Source: Tridacna crocea (Eukaryota; Mollusca; Bivalvia; Cardiida; Cardiidae). Taken from it: a stretch of DNA of 64,000 bases. A program made the position numbers and the translations under genes. Positions 33,374 to 45,273 of this stretch are shown here, piece by piece (the first letter of the stretch is position 1; each line of letters opens with the position of its first letter). The stretch lies in the NCBI GenBank assembly GCA_943736015.1, contig OX031065.1:50570992-50634991 (forward strand), in the 5' to 3' direction. The notes beneath the pieces were generated by a model, which had not been told where the DNA came from, made no database searches, and saw nothing but the letters and a program-made list of their open reading frames with translations.

Positions 33374-33600
33374 TCACCCTTTCCCAAACAAGCCCTGGTT
33401 TTTACGTGTCTGCAGTAAAAGTCTTTTGAAAACACTGTGGGAAAAGGAGAAATTGCTCGTAACGAGCAATTTCTCCTTTTTCCACAGTGTTTTGTACCCT
33501 TTTTGAGAACTTTGTGCCATTTTCTCAAAATCACAAATTGTCGTCTGCAAACTCTTTCAGTTTGGAAGAGTCCAAAATTTGTCGTTTGGGAAAGGGTTAA
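33374..33600. mobile_element. family A foldback, GCTCG loop subfamily
   Basis: accctttcccaaacaagccc ... tttgggaaagggTTAA. Core gaaattgctcgtaacgagcaatttc; outer arms aacactgtgg / ccacagtgtt. Confidence 0.9.
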
Positions 33601-33616
33601 AAGTCAATTGAAACTA

Positions 33617-33845
33617 TTAACCCATTACCACACAATCCCTACTTTTGACGGCCCTGAGAAAGAAGCCTTTAGAAAACAATGTGGGAAAAGGAGAAAATGC
33701 TGGTAACCAGCATTTTCTCCTTTTCCCACAATGTTTTCTACCCTTCACAAAACAGATTTCAAATCTTCAGTCACTTTTATTTTGTAGTCTGCAAATGCTT
33801 TCAATTTTGACCAGTCTAAAATATTGTCGTTTGGTAATGGGTTAA
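33617..33845. mobile_element. family A foldback
   Basis: TTAACCCattaccacacaat ... gtttggtaatggGTTAA; perfect core. Confidence 0.93.
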
Positions 33846-34019
33846 GCCGATAGTTAACACCCAAATTTTGCTTTTTGAAAGGTATTGATTTAGAAAAAAA
33901 AAACATGTACTTATTGGACAGTGTAGATCAAGATCAGACTGCACGGACGTGCAGTCTGATCTTGATCTACACTGTCCGCAAATGGTCATTAAGTTGCACT
34001 TAGAAGCCTGAGAGTTAAA
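33842..34019. mobile_element. family B foldback, sharing TTAA with previous copy
   Basis: gttaagccgatagttaacac ... agtgtagatcaagatcagac / gtctgatcttgatctacact ... agcctgagagttaa. Reverse orientation. Confidence 0.85.
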
Positions 34020-34067
34020 TAAGCAATAGTAAAGAGCTTACTATAAAGAATCTAAGTCTCTTTTCAC

Positions 34068-34278
34068 CCCGTATCTTGCTAAATAACTAAAATGAAATTT
34101 TCAATTCTATATAGTGAACACCTTTACATTACTTTTCAAAGGCATTTTTTGGGGAATAACATCTCCGTATCGGACTTTGGGGATCCAAGATCAGACGGCA
34201 CTTTATGTGCCGTCTGATCTTGATCTATATTGTCCACAAAAGGTCAATCAGTCGTGCTTACTTGCCTAAGGATTAATA
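34068..34278. mobile_element. family B foldback with mirrored substitutions
   Basis: Core gatcagacggcactttatgtgccgtctgatc: GGC for the usual TGC, changed on both arms. Ends gcttacttgcctaaggattaa. Confidence 0.82.
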
Positions 34279-34295
34279 GGAAAAATCTCACCATG

Positions 34296-34356
34296 TCAGA
34301 CAGTTCAGATCAAAGATCAGTATGTTCACAATCTGATCTTGACTTGCTCTGTCTAT
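34296..34356. repeat. family B core, short
   Basis: agacagttcagatcaaagat ... atcttgacttgctctgtct around agtatgttcacaatct. Confidence 0.65.
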
Positions 34357-34573
34357 AACGCCTATCGAGTTCCTCTAAGCAGCGTAGCATTCGGCATACC
34401 TCGGGTGATGGTACGGAATCGGCCGAGTTGTGCCGAATGAGCAGCGTAGGCGTGTAAATTTGCGTCGCCACTTACAGTTACCAGTACTCTAAGGGAGGTA
34501 ACTCGAAACGCGCTTATTTCATTTGATTTTTTTAACACAAACAAGTCTTCTCTTTGTCAAGTTTGCTGTAATG

Positions 34574-34790
34574 TTAAACCCTAGGCTGATGGATGGGACT
34601 CACTGACCTTTTGGAGAATGGGTAGATCAAGATCAGACTGCACAAAACGTGCAGTCTGACCTTGGACCTACTCTGTCCGATAACGAGATAATACTCCCCA
34701 AAACATAACTCTGAACTGGCAATACAGTATTTAGGGTTTACTTTCGAAATGAAAATTTCATTTAAGTTATTTAGCAGAATATGAGCAAAT
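34574..34790. mobile_element. family B foldback
   Basis: TTAAACCCtaggctgatgga, agatcaagatcagactgcac / gtgcagtctgaccttggac, then gggtttactttcgaaatgaa and tttagcagaatatgag. Confidence 0.85.
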
Positions 34791-35111
34791 ATATAGTGTA
34801 TGCAATACCCCTTTCACTTCCATTTTATTTTCTATTCTTTAATAAACTTCCCGAAATCCTATCGTTCCATCTAGCTTTCTTTACCACAATATTACCCAAT
34901 TCTACTTTTCTCTGCTTGGTTTGAAATGTCTTATCCCCAATCTGACTTCTTACCCCTTCCTGTTTATATTATGTTTCCATTTAATTTATTGCCCTCAACA
35001 ATGTTCTTCTTCGACAAACAACAATTTTAGAGTGTGAGCTGTGATAACGATTCTTAACTTTCTTCTTTCCTTTTTTTGCTTCCCTTCTGTCTCATATCGC
35101 CGGAAGTTCAT

Positions 35112-35343
35112 GAATCCTTTACCCAGAAATCCCTGGTTTTAACGACCCTGAGATAGAAGCCTTTTGTAAACATTTTGGGAAAAGGAGAAAATGCTGGTAA
35201 CCAGCATTTTCTCCTTTTCCCACAATGTTTTATACCCTGCTTGAAACAAATTTCAATTTTTAACGGTTACGTGTATAAATTTTGTCTTCTGCAATTGCTT
35301 TGAAATTGGACTAGTCTAAAATATGTCGTTGGGGAAAGGTTTA
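35112..35343. mobile_element. family A foldback
   Basis: aatcctttacccagaaatcc ... gtcgttggggaaaggtTTAA. Core perfect apart from the outer cattttggg/cccacaatg. Confidence 0.88.
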
Positions 35344-35814
35344 ACTTTATTGTGCAATATATTTGTATACTTCCCCATATTGTATTGTGTATTACTCAGG
35401 TGAAATACAGAGATGTTGTGCTCTGTGTTGTGTTCCGTATTGCACAAAGAGCGTTTCGTATCTTATATCTAGCCAGAATTCTTTTAATTTGACCCGGAAG
35501 CACTACGCCGTATTCTTACTCTAGGGGTCAAGCTAGCTGGTTACTGTATATTGAGTAGCAGGGGTGAAAGTTTGTGCGATATGCTGAGACAGAAACAATT
35601 TGAATAATGATGCGCTCCCAATAGAGTAGAGGGGATATTTATAAGAATCCTCTCAAAGACGGCGATAGTCCAAGTGTAATTAGCTAGAAAGTCCACTTTT
35701 AATCTGTCCTTGATCCTTTCCTGCATATGGAAACTTTATGAACTACATGCTGCAAAAATTAACCCGCTCCTTTCGCTGTAATATGATTAGCGATATCAGT
35801 AACTTTATCAAAAA

Positions 35815-36064
35815 AAAAATCCATCCTTTTAACGAACCTGAGAAAGAAGGCTTATGAAAATTATTTTTAAAAAATTAATGCAGGACAAGGAGAAAATGCT
35901 GTCGACCAGTTTTGGTCGACAGCATTTTCTCCTTTTTCTACATTCCCTTTTTTTTTTATAAACTTGTAAACGAATTTCATTTAAAGAAAACTCCATTTAA
36001 ATTGCCGCCGCAAATGCTTTCGATTTGAATGCGTCTAGAAAATGTTTGTCGTGATGTAAATTTT
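35815..36064. mobile_element. family A foldback with enlarged palindromic loop
   Basis: Core gagaaaatgctgtcgaccag ttttggtcgacagcattttctcc: a GTCGACC extension present on both arms. Flanks degraded. Confidence 0.8.
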
Positions 36065-36069
36065 TAAGA

Positions 36070-36358
36070 CCTTACGAAACGACAAAGTTCTAGGTTGGAC
36101 AGAGCTGTAACCATCTGAAGACAGCAAATGGCAGAAAGCTAAAGTTATGGATTTGTAAATGTAGTTCAAAAGCTAAAGTTATGGATTTGTAAATGTAGTT
36201 CAAAAGACACATTCGGAAGAGAAAAAATAGTCCTTGCACCCTCCTGCGCAAGGGCTTTCAAGTAATGCAAGTGATGCTATGTTTTGTCGGCTCCTGTGGT
36301 AAAGAGTATACGGGCTTTTTTTTCTCAGGGTCGTTAAAAAGGGATTGTTTGGTAAGAA
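36070..36358. repeat. family A remnant with internal direct repeat
   Basis: ccttacgaaacgacaaagtt ... gggattgtttggtaag; the interior holds two direct copies of caaaagctaaagttatggatttgtaaatgtagtt-type sequence (about 36133-36205). Confidence 0.65.
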
Positions 36359-36592
36359 GCATCCTTTACCAAACCAACCGGATTTTTGACGCCGCTAGGA
36401 CAAACAAAGGCATTTGAAAACATTGTGGGGAAAGGAGAAAATGCTGGTAACCAGCATTTTCTCCTTTTCCCGCAATGTTTTCTATCATTTCTGAAATATT
36501 CTACATAGTATATTGGCCATGTTTAATTTGTCGTCTGCTAATGCTTTGGATTTGGACGTGTCCAAAATTTTGCCGTTTGGTAAAGCGTTAAA
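36359..36592. mobile_element. family A foldback
   Basis: atcctttaccaaaccaaccg ... gtttggtaaagcGTTAA. Outer arm cattgtggggaa / ttcccgcaatg. Confidence 0.88.
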
Positions 36593-37129
36593 CAGACGTA
36601 TGTGATTCGACTTTCACATCCCCCTCTATCAAATAAGAAGCATGGCGTATATCAAACGACACAATTGAGGCGTTTAAAATTGACAGATTAAAGGAAAAAT
36701 AAGTAAGAAAATCCAGGCTGCTTCCACAGTGTCTATAAAACCCAATCCTTTTCGAGCCATTTTCTATCGAACTCATAAATATTCATGGCGGTTCACGCGA
36801 TATTTCCATACTATATAGATCATTTAAAAACCTAGACCATAATTCTAACAGCTCCGATCATTTTTCCACATTTTGATAAGTTTACTGCGCATTTATAAGG
36901 CTTCATAAAACCGCCTAATTCGGGCTTCGTAGACCCCCGTATTCAGGCGAAATAAGCTAAGTAATGATCCACAGGCAGAGCATTATAGTTTTTCCGTTCG
37001 TAATAGATATGTATAACACGAAATTATTCAAGCAATCACTCGCTCTCGTGGAATTAGGCAGGGAGATGTGGCGCCTTTTAGAGCCAAAACGGCTTTGTCT
37101 TGTGATGAGTTCAAATTTTTATGGCAAGA

Positions 37130-37995
37130 GGCCAGATTGTTTTATATGATAAAGGCCTTGACACTTTCCGATCCATAATTGCAATTCTAAGTTTGTTTCT
37201 GGGCTTTCTGTCTGCTATTCTTAGCAAGTCTAAAATTCGTCTTGCTTGCAACACGGCCACTAACACGCGAAAAGGGGGCATCCGGACATGTGTGTATATT
37301 GAAATAGGGCTTGCAAAAGGCGAAAAAGGGGGCATTCGGGCATTTGCGTAAAGTGTCGTCTCGGATCAGCCTGCGCTGTCCGCGCAGGCTAATCCGAGAC
37401 GACACTTTACGTCTATACATTAGATTTCGTGCTACAATAGACTTGCACAAAACAGAAAATTGTATAAAAACGGAAAGTGTCTTTTCGGATTAGCCTGCGC
37501 GGACTGCGCAGGCTAATCCAGAACGACACTTTACGCAAATTCCGAATGTCTTTTTTCGCGTGTTGCAGGCCTTATATAGGAAATTCTTCAAAACTAGAAC
37601 TCATTTGAGAATGGTTAGTTTATTCGTGCCTCTGTAACAATATATCGTATGGCTTACAAGACGTGAAAAGAGGCTTTCGGATATTTGCGTAAAGTGTCGT
37701 CTTGCGCACTCTATGCAGGCTAATCTGAGACGGCACTTTCCATTTTTTATGCAATTTTCTATTTTGTGCAAGTCCACTGAAGCACAAAATCTAATGTAGT
37801 CGTAAAGTACCGTCTCGGATCAGCCTGCGCGGACTGCGCAGGCTGATCCGAGACGACACTTTACGCAAATATCCAAAAGCCTCTTTTCGCCTCTTGCAAG
37901 CCATTATATTGTTACCGAGGCATGTATTTACTAACCATCCTCAAATAAGTTCTATTTTGATGAATTTTCTAAATTTCATTATAGGCTTAACCACA
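37130..37995. repeat. nest of family D GC-core palindromes
   Basis: Palindromes at about 37346-37412, 37465-37545, 37680-37745 and 37800-37872, each gtaaagt(g)(c)cgtctcgga, tcagcctgcgcggactgcgc, with mirrored arms. Two outer arms (about 37565-37665 and 37890-37990) are inverted copies: gcaggccttatata... and ...gcaagccattatattg. Confidence 0.8.
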
Positions 37996-38561
37996 GGCCT
38001 TTGAATTTCCATTGATCCATCACAGAATAATAACATTTTTCGTTATCGATCATTGAACACATATAAAAGCATATTGGTGCATCGCCGATATGTATTACGG
38101 AATAGTGAAATTTTCAACACCGTTACTATAAATAGCATAGTGGCAACTCTTTGCTGTATATATTTATATAGAATAAATAAATAGAGTCTATTTATAGTAA
38201 CGGTGTCCGACAATGAAACATTCTTTAATCCCGTGATAGACCAATGAAAAATTCTTTATCCCTGATAGACCAATGGAATTGAAGAGGCATGGGGCTTCAC
38301 AAAGATTTCTGACTGGGTAAACCAGAGCCATGCTCTTGAAAAAAAAGAGGGTTTAATGCATCGACAAACAGTGTCGACCCAGGTAACACTTTGCAGTTCG
38401 CACAGGCTAACGCAGGTCGAACGTGTCTGTCTTGCGTAATTCTTTTATATATCAAAGGGCCAGTTTCCCTCTAGATTTATTTGATTGTTTGACAAAATTG
38501 TTTTTATGGATACCTGTTATAATCATGTGATAATTGGCTTAGTATGATGCAATGAGGTTCA

Positions 38562-38737
38562 TTAACCCATGGTGTGCTAAGTACGACTCTCTGACCTTAT
38601 TGCGAATAGTGTAGATCAAGATCAGACTGCACAGAACGTCCTTCTCCTTAAAATATAACTTTAATATAGCACATTTAATTTGGGTTTCATGCTATCAAAT
38701 CGAGGATATTATTCAAGTTATACCGCAGAATATGGGT
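38562..38737. mobile_element. family B foldback, right arm deleted
   Basis: TTAACCCatggtgtgctaag, tagatcaagatcagactgca, cagaacg then directly tccttctccttaaaatataa; ends atatgggttaa. Confidence 0.8.
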
Positions 38738-38756
38738 TAAGAGAAACTCTGTAAAT

Positions 38757-38836
38757 AATTGTGGACAGGAACACAGGCTGCCGCAATATGACTGAAATTA
38801 TGTTGAAAGTGGCGTTAAATACGATGCAAATAATGG
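38757..38836 (+). mobile_element. SINE 3' tail fragment
   Basis: ggctgccgcaatatgactga, aattatgttgaaagtggcgt taaatac; the conserved tail only. Confidence 0.72.
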
Positions 38837-39023
38837 AAACAAAACATAATTGTAAATAGGGGGTATTGCTTATAAGCATCGTGGCAAAACAAGCTCATGA
38901 TGGGTAAATTCCTTTGGTGCAACACTACTTAATTAGTCTGCTATAAGGCAAAATGTGATATCTGCAGGTGGTTATTTGTGTAAGTGAATTTGGATATCTG
39001 TTGTTGAAATTAAAGTTGTCATA

Positions 39024-39235
39024 ACCATTTAGCTGTTAAGCGGGACTCACTGACCTTTTGCGGACAGCTTAGATCAAAGATCAGACTGCACAAAACGTGC
39101 AGTCTGATCTTTGATCTAAACTGCCCGATGAGGTGATATTTTTCCCCGAAACATAACTTAAAAATCGTAATATTTTGGGGGTTTTTTTATGTCGAATTGA
39201 AAATTCTATTTTAGTTTTATAGCAGGATAAGACAT
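39024..39235. mobile_element. family B foldback
   Basis: catttagctgttaagcggga, tagatcaaagatcagactgc / gcagtctgatctttgatcta with the extra A mirrored on both arms. Confidence 0.88.
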
Positions 39236-39462
39236 GACCCTTTCACAAACGACAAACTTTTGGACTAGACCGAATTGAAAGCATTTGCAGACGACAATTC
39301 ATCTCTTGCTGAATAGATCATTTCTGTCTATGATAGGGTAGAAAACATTGTGGGAAAAGGAGAAAATGCTGGTTACCAGCATTTTCTCCTTTTCCCACAA
39401 TGTTTTCAAAAGGCAACTATTCCAGACCCGTAAAAAACAGGGATTGTTTGGGAAAGGGTTAA
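39236..39462. mobile_element. family A foldback
   Basis: accctttcacaaacgacaaa ... gtttgggaaagggTTAA; perfect core. Closest relative is at 52636-52863. Confidence 0.92.
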
Positions 39463-39738
39463 GCATTTAGGGTGCAATTTTGCCGTCGATGAACTGAAAG
39501 AGGGAATAGTGTAGCAGAAATAGATTTCAGAAGTTTATCATTTGACAATAATACAGCATTTTCATTACACTAAATATCTTTACAAAGTACAAGGGAGATA
39601 ACTCCAATTTTCCATCATTGTCATTTCCACAAAATTATCAACTGTGTTATCTCCCTTTAAAAATGTAGGAAGAGGCGCAAAGCTTTACCATGTATCACAC
39701 GTTCGATGGTAAAGGAAAACCTGCGTAGAGTAGTTCTT

Positions 39739-39976
39739 TTAACCCTTTGCCAAACAATCCCTGGTTTTTACGGCCCTGACATAGAAGCCTTTTGAAAACA
39801 TTGTGGGAAAAGGAGAAAATGCTGGTAACCAGCATTTTCTCCTTTTCCCACAATGTTATCTACCCGTATCTACCCTACCGGAAACAAATTTCAATTCGTG
39901 AGTTACGTTTATTTCGTCGTCTGCAAATGCTTTCAGTTTGGACCAGTCTAAAATCTTGACGTTTGGTAAGGAGTTA
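39739..39976. mobile_element. family A foldback
   Basis: TTAACCCtttgccaaacaat ... gtttggtaaggaGTTAA; perfect core, small atctacccgt duplication on the right. Confidence 0.92.
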
Positions 39977-40554
39977 AGGAAGCCTTAAAGGCCCAGTAAA
40001 AGCCAAAATATCAAGGCAGGTCTCATAATACATTTAATTTAATGATCATGCCATTAAAAAGTATGAAAAATATTGTGAAAATAACAGTTTGCGATTGCGT
40101 GGTCGGGTCATATGTTAGTCGCTTGGAAAAAAAAAATGTTTAAATCAGTGCAAAAGTAAACAAAGACACAGCTACCTGGCAGGTTTTAACCCAGTTTTGA
40201 AATTAATTCTTTAATTTGTTGGCAACTGAAACTCGGATCAACCATACAATGATAGATTGCTATCTTTACAATAATTTCCATACTTTTGAATTGTATGATA
40301 TAGATTCAAATGCATTTAAACACCCGCTTTGTTTACTTTTGGACTTTACTGTAACTTTAAACTCTAAATGGTGAACTGCGTGAGAAAAACAATGTCAAAA
40401 TTGAAAAAGTACCCATTTGCCAAAGTTTTGAAATATAACTTTTATTTATAATGTAAACCATTCAGTTTTGTACGTTTTCCAAGTGCCTGTTTGGTCAACA
40501 TGGGAGAATCTGATTTCGATTAAATTACAACTGAATAATGAATAGAGGATATTT

Positions 40555-40710
40555 GGGGGTTTTTTTCCGGAAAAAACATCGAAACTTATTTAATCGAGTG
40601 AACATCATGGCTAATATTTTCACGAGTGACGAAGCCACGATTGAAAATATGACCGATAGTGTTCACGAGATGAAATAAATTTCGACCTTTAACCGGAAAA
40701 ACAAATATTA
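40555..40710. mobile_element. family Q foldback
   Basis: tttttccggaaaaaacatcg, acttatttaatcgagtgaac / gttcacgagatgaaataaat, aaccggaaaaac. A diverged relative is at 61945-62045. Confidence 0.65.
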
Positions 40711-41173
40711 TATTTATTTCATGCTTTTAACCCTTTATGGGGGGAACTTTATCAAAATCCAGTACACTTCTTTTCACGTAACCCCCTCTGCATAGCAACG
40801 CATTACAATATTACGTCAAACGCGAGAAATGTAAGGTGAATGACGTCATATTTACATCTGGATGTGAGTCACACGTATTTTACCGAGGTAACTAGAATAT
40901 AAAAATCGGTATTTTCACTAGTCTAACCATGAAATATCGAAAAATATTTCACCGAGATTTCTCGATAACTTACTGGAAAGCATGAAATAAAGATTAATAT
41001 GCCATATCAAAATACAAATGAGCAGCACTCTGGCAAATAGAGGTTTAATACATCTCTCTGGTACATATACATAAATATAGCAAGCAAGGTATTGCATAAT
41101 TACGGATCCATCATGTGAAACAAACCGACTGAATAATAAAATAGAACGGTAATTGATCTAGTAATTTAAATAC

Positions 41174-41402
41174 TTAACTCATTACCAGACGACAAAATTT
41201 TAGACCTGTCAGAATTGAAAGCATTTGCAGACGACAAAATAAAACCGACTGAAAATTTGAAATTTGTTTTGTGAAGGGCAGAAAACATGGTGGGAAAAGG
41301 AGAAAATGCTGGTTACCAGCATTTTCTCCTTTTCTCACAATGTTTTCTAAACGCTTCTTTCTCAGGGTCGTCAAAAGTAGGGATTGTGTGGTAATGGGTT
41401 AA
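41174..41402. mobile_element. family A foldback
   Basis: TTAACtcattaccagacgac ... gtgtggtaatggGTTAA; two core mismatches (catggtggg). Confidence 0.92.
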
Positions 41403-41444
41403 AGCAAAAAACGTTTCGACTCATGCCAGCCTGCAAAAATTCGC

Positions 41445-41550
41445 AGGAAAGAAAGTTTGCTTCAGGCGGGTTTCAAACTCATAACCACCATGTCACGTGA
41501 CCGTCGCATACACTGACCCAGCCGAGCTCCTTTTGCTAGAAAATAGCTGA
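41445..41550 (-). mobile_element. SINE head fragment
   Basis: ggaaagaaagtttgcttcag, tttcaaactcataaccacca, tacactgacccagccgagct aligns to the tRNA-like head of the SINE at 57.6-57.9 kb. Confidence 0.65.
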
Positions 41551-41674
41551 ATATCCCACCAGCTGGACGAAGTGATATTTCAACCCAATCAGTTGTTACA
41601 CAGCACAAATATTTGACTTATACCAATATTGTTACAAAAGGGTAACATCTGTCTTTGGCTGAATACCGTATGTA

Positions 41675-41908
41675 AAACCCTTCTCCAAACTCTCCCTTTC
41701 TTTAAACGAGCCTAGGAAAGGAAGTATTCGAAAACATTATGGGAAAATGACAAAATGCTGACAATCAGCATTTACGCCAATTTTTTTCCCGCATTTTTTT
41801 TTTTAACTTTTCAAGGGCTGTTTCAATTATTTGTGTCATGTTGTATTTGTCTGTAAATGCTTCAAATTTGGACAAGTCTCGAAATTTGTCATCCTGTAAA
41901 GGGTTTAG
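41675..41908. mobile_element. family A foldback, divergent
   Basis: cccttctccaaactctccct, gaaaacattatgggaaaatg, aaatgctgacaatcagcatt, catcctgtaaagggttta. Confidence 0.7.
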
Positions 41909-41984
41909 GGACCAGTAAGGTTTGACACGTGGATAACACGAAATATAATCCTTAACCTGCCATAGACGTGAAAGGAAGCTTTCA

Positions 41985-42157
41985 AACCGATAGCAGAGAC
42001 CCAAACTTTGCTATTTCAAAATTAATTTTGGATGAAATATATGTCTCCCAATCGGACAGTGTAGATTCAAGATCAGACTGCACGTTCTGTGCGGTCTGAT
42101 CTTGATCTACACTGTCCGCAGAAGGTCAGTGAATCGCGCTTAGCTGCCTAAGGGTTA
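41985..42157. mobile_element. family B foldback
   Basis: cggacagtgtagattcaaga ... cttgatctacactgtccgca around actgcacgttctgtgcggt; ends ctgcctaagggTTAA. Confidence 0.85.
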
Positions 42158-42221
42158 ATAACTTATGAAAACTTATGAATAAATATGAAAAGTAAATGTG
42201 TATTGCGTTGGCAAGAAGGGG

Positions 42222-42455
42222 CTGAACTCTTCAACAAACGACAAAAAAATTAGACTGGTCTACATTGAAAGGATTTGCAGACGACAAATTAAACGTAACT
42301 AAAAAAACAATGATTTTTGTTTTGGATAGGGAAGAAAAGATTGTGGGAAAAGGAGAAAATGCTGTTTACCAGCATTTTCTCCTTTTCCCACAATGTTTTC
42401 AAAAGGCTTCTTACACTAGGGTGTTAAAAGTCGTGATTGTATGGTAAAGAGTTAT
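42222..42455. mobile_element. family A foldback
   Basis: actcttcaacaaacgacaaa ... gtatggtaaagagtta; core loop gctgtttaccagc. Confidence 0.88.
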
Positions 42456-42524
42456 ATTATATTTCATGTGTCTATTTTTAGAAATGTTATGGGTAAAGAA
42501 ATGACGTCATTTAAGCTGGTGGGG

Positions 42525-42835
42525 GGGGGGGAATTATTTCCCCGTCACAGTGAATTTTTTCATCCCGCCGAAAACGTGGTCAATTGACTTGAGATTATTA
42601 GTTTCAAAAGTAGCATTCGTTGACAAAATAATCAGAGGAAATATATAATTTATTTCATCAGCTTGTGGTTAATATAGGGAAATATTTGCCTCAAAAGGGA
42701 AAGGTCCGCGAAAACAACTCGTGCCTTAAGAGTAAGGTACGAGTTATTTTCGCATACCTTTCCCTTTTTCGGCAAATATTTCCCCATATTAACCACAAGC
42801 TGATGAAATAAACTCTATGTAATGCATCCATGATG
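42525..42835. mobile_element. family L foldback
   Basis: tttatttcatcagcttgtgg, aaatatttgcctcaaaaggg, gaaaacaactcgtgccttaa / gtacgagttattttcgcata, then mirrored to aagctgatgaaataaa. Confidence 0.8.
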
Positions 42836-42944
42836 CTTTATACCAAGTAAGTCATCACGTGATTACGGAGGTATAAAATCCACTTTGTATAACAACCAAC
42901 TGAATCATAAAATAGAATGGTCCTTGGACATACAGAAAAATGAC

Positions 42945-43020
42945 CTGTAGCAAAAAGTCTTGACCAAGGTCAGCCTGCGCAGAGAGCGCAAGCAGACCTG
43001 GCCGATATAATTTTGCAGTC
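42945..43020. repeat. family E GC-core palindrome, partial
   Basis: agtcttgaccaaggtcagcc, tgcgcagagagcgcaagcag; the right arm is weak. Confidence 0.65.
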
Positions 43021-43157
43021 GCACTAGGCATATACTACTCAACATTTGCTAGGGATCACCCGAAAAGATTCACTCTAAATATATATGTGGCATGTATGGT
43101 TTTACAATATGTTACATTGCCACACTGAGCAATAAAATGACCAGTGTCAATGGATCT

Positions 43158-43384
43158 TTAAGCCTTTACCTCACAATGCCGACTGTTAAAGACACTGAGA
43201 AAGAAGCCTTTGGAAAACATCGTTGGAAAATGAGAAAATGCTGGATACAAGCTTTTTCTCCTTTTCCAACGATGTTTTCTACCCTATGACAGACACCATA
43301 GAGCACGTTGCATATAGATTTTAGTCAGCAAATGCTTTCAACTTGGACAGATCTAGAATTTTACAGTATGGTAAAGAGTTTATG
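43158..43384. mobile_element. family A foldback
   Basis: tttaagcctttacctcacaa ... gtatggtaaagagttt. Mirrored arm change catcgttgg / ccaacgatg. Confidence 0.85.
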
Positions 43385-43454
43385 TAAACTGTTGTAACTT
43401 ATAAACCCATACACAAATATGTAAGTGATCTCTATCAAAGTTTGAGTAGTATAC

Positions 43455-43685
43455 TTTAACCTATTACCAAACAATCCCTACTTTTGACGTCCCTGAGAAA
43501 GAAGCCTTGAGAAAACATTGTGGGAAAAGGAGAAAATGCTGGTCACCAGCATTTTCTCCTTTTCCCACAATGTTTTCTACCCTTCACAAAACAAATTTCA
43601 AATTTTCAGTCAGTTTTATTTTGTCGTCTGCAAATGCTTTCGATTTGGACAAGCCTAAAATATTGTTGTTTTGGTAATGAGTTAA
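43455..43685. mobile_element. family A foldback
   Basis: tTTAACCtattaccaaacaat ... tttggtaatgaGTTAA; core loop gctggtcaccagc. Confidence 0.92.
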
Positions 43686-44289
43686 CGAGAGTACGGCTTA
43701 ACTGATTTCCGTGTCAGAATATCAAAGTTTTCAGTTCAGTTTTTGTAATAGGCACTCGGTCTCCATGTCTTTAACTTTTGCACCTTTCACACCTTGTCGA
43801 ATACGGGTTGAAAATCAAATGTAGATCGGCAGTTGAGGCCCTTTTACTTTTCAATAATTTACACAAATTGACAGGTAAAAAGCAGCATGGCCATTTTTTC
43901 TTAAAAAGCCTAAACACTGTAGAAAATTACTTTCGATTCTTTATTCAACTCTATAAAAGAAAGCAGTGAACTTAAGATATATCTTTACATATGGTCATAA
44001 AAAATCAAAGCGTTGAGAACACTGAAGTGGTATGTGTCAAGGAAGTCATAGTGTTGAACTAACAATTTGAAATAAAAAGAGAAATATTATTCAAATATTG
44101 ACTTGAAAGTCAGCCTACTAAGCAAATAAATACTAAGCAAATAAATAGTTTTTAGTTGAAGGGAGAGCACTTATGACAAAGACAGGATTATTAGTGTATT
44201 GGTGGCATCTTTTTGATCAGAAGGAGTAGTCAGGTGTAACGTCCGTTGACAGTAGGATCCATGATGGGTAGAGAGAGACGCCAGGTAAA

Positions 44290-44435
44290 TATAACCAGCA
44301 TTCTCTTCTTTTTTCCACAATGTTTTCTGCCCTTCCCAAAACATATTTCAATCCTTCAGTCACTTTTGTTTTGTTGACTGCAAATGCCTTCACCTTGGAC
44401 CATTCTTAAATTTCATCATTTAGTAAAGAGTTCAA
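44290..44435. mobile_element. family A foldback, right half
   Basis: ataaccagcattctcttctt, tccacaatgttttctgccct ... tcatttagtaaagagttc. Confidence 0.75.
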
Positions 44436-44625
44436 AACATAAGCAGACGACAATTTATATGTAGTTCAAACGGTGGAATATGTCTTTGATAGGGTAGAAA
44501 ACATTGCGGGTAAAGAAGAAAATGCTGGTTACCAGCATTTTCTTCTTTACCCGCAATGTTTTGAAAAAGGCTTCTTCCTCAGGATCGTTAAAACTCTGGA
44601 TTGTGTGGTAAACGAATGAACTGCA
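44436..44625. mobile_element. family A foldback with mirrored arm variants
   Basis: Core gcgggtaaagaagaaaatgc / gcattttcttctttacccgc: GGTAAAGAAG replaces GGAAAAGGAG on both arms. Right end gtgtggtaaacgaatgaa. Confidence 0.85.
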
Positions 44626-44637
44626 TGTGACTGTTTC

Positions 44638-44835
44638 TTTAACCCTTTCCCAACCGACGAATTTTGGACTCTTCCAAACCGAAAGAGTTTGCAGACGACT
44701 ATTTTAGATTAGGAGAAAATGGCAGAAAGTTCTCAAAAAAGGAACGTTACGAGCAATTTCTCCTTTTCCCACACTGTTTTCAAAAGACATTTACTGTAGA
44801 TACGTAAAAACCAAGGCTTGTTTGGGAAAGGGTTA
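44638..44835. mobile_element. family A foldback, GCTCG subfamily, left arm deleted
   Basis: TTAACCCtttcccaaccgac ... tttgggaaaggGTTAA with gttacgagcaatttctcc but no left arm. Confidence 0.85.
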
Positions 44836-45024
44836 ATCTATACAGTATAAGCATACATAATACCTTTGCCAATACCTCGCTCAATTTCAGGATAAGCCAA
44901 AACTACCAAAATTATGTTCTAGCATTTCTTGTAGAACAGTCAACATTTTGTTCTGTCGTATGGGGTTAAAAAAACTCATACACAAGTTTTGTCAGTGCTA
45001 ACTCTTATTTTTGAACAGCTGCTT

Positions 45025-45028
<4 letters not shown>

Positions 45029-45076
<48 letters not shown>
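45029..45076. repeat. (GA)n microsatellite
   Basis: About 23 uninterrupted AG units. Confidence 0.95.
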
Positions 45077-45078
<2 letters not shown>

Positions 45079-45149
45079 CACATCCAGTGGTAAATACTCA
45101 AAAACTGGAAATGCAAACGTCATTCTTGAAGGAAAAAAATCCAACATAT

Positions 45150-45255
45150 CGGACAATGTAGATCTCAGATCGGAATGCATGTTCCGTGCAGTCTGATCTT
45201 AATCGACAATGTCCGCAAAATTGAGAAGACTCGCGCTGAGCAGAACATGGGTTAA
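45150..45255. mobile_element. family B foldback in GalNAc-T 3' region
   Basis: cggacaatgtagatctcaga ... tgatcttaatcgacaatgtc, ending gcagaacatgggTTAAC about 20 bp past the GalNAc-T-like stop codon. Confidence 0.8.
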
Positions 45256-45273
45256 CGTCGATTTGGACACAAA

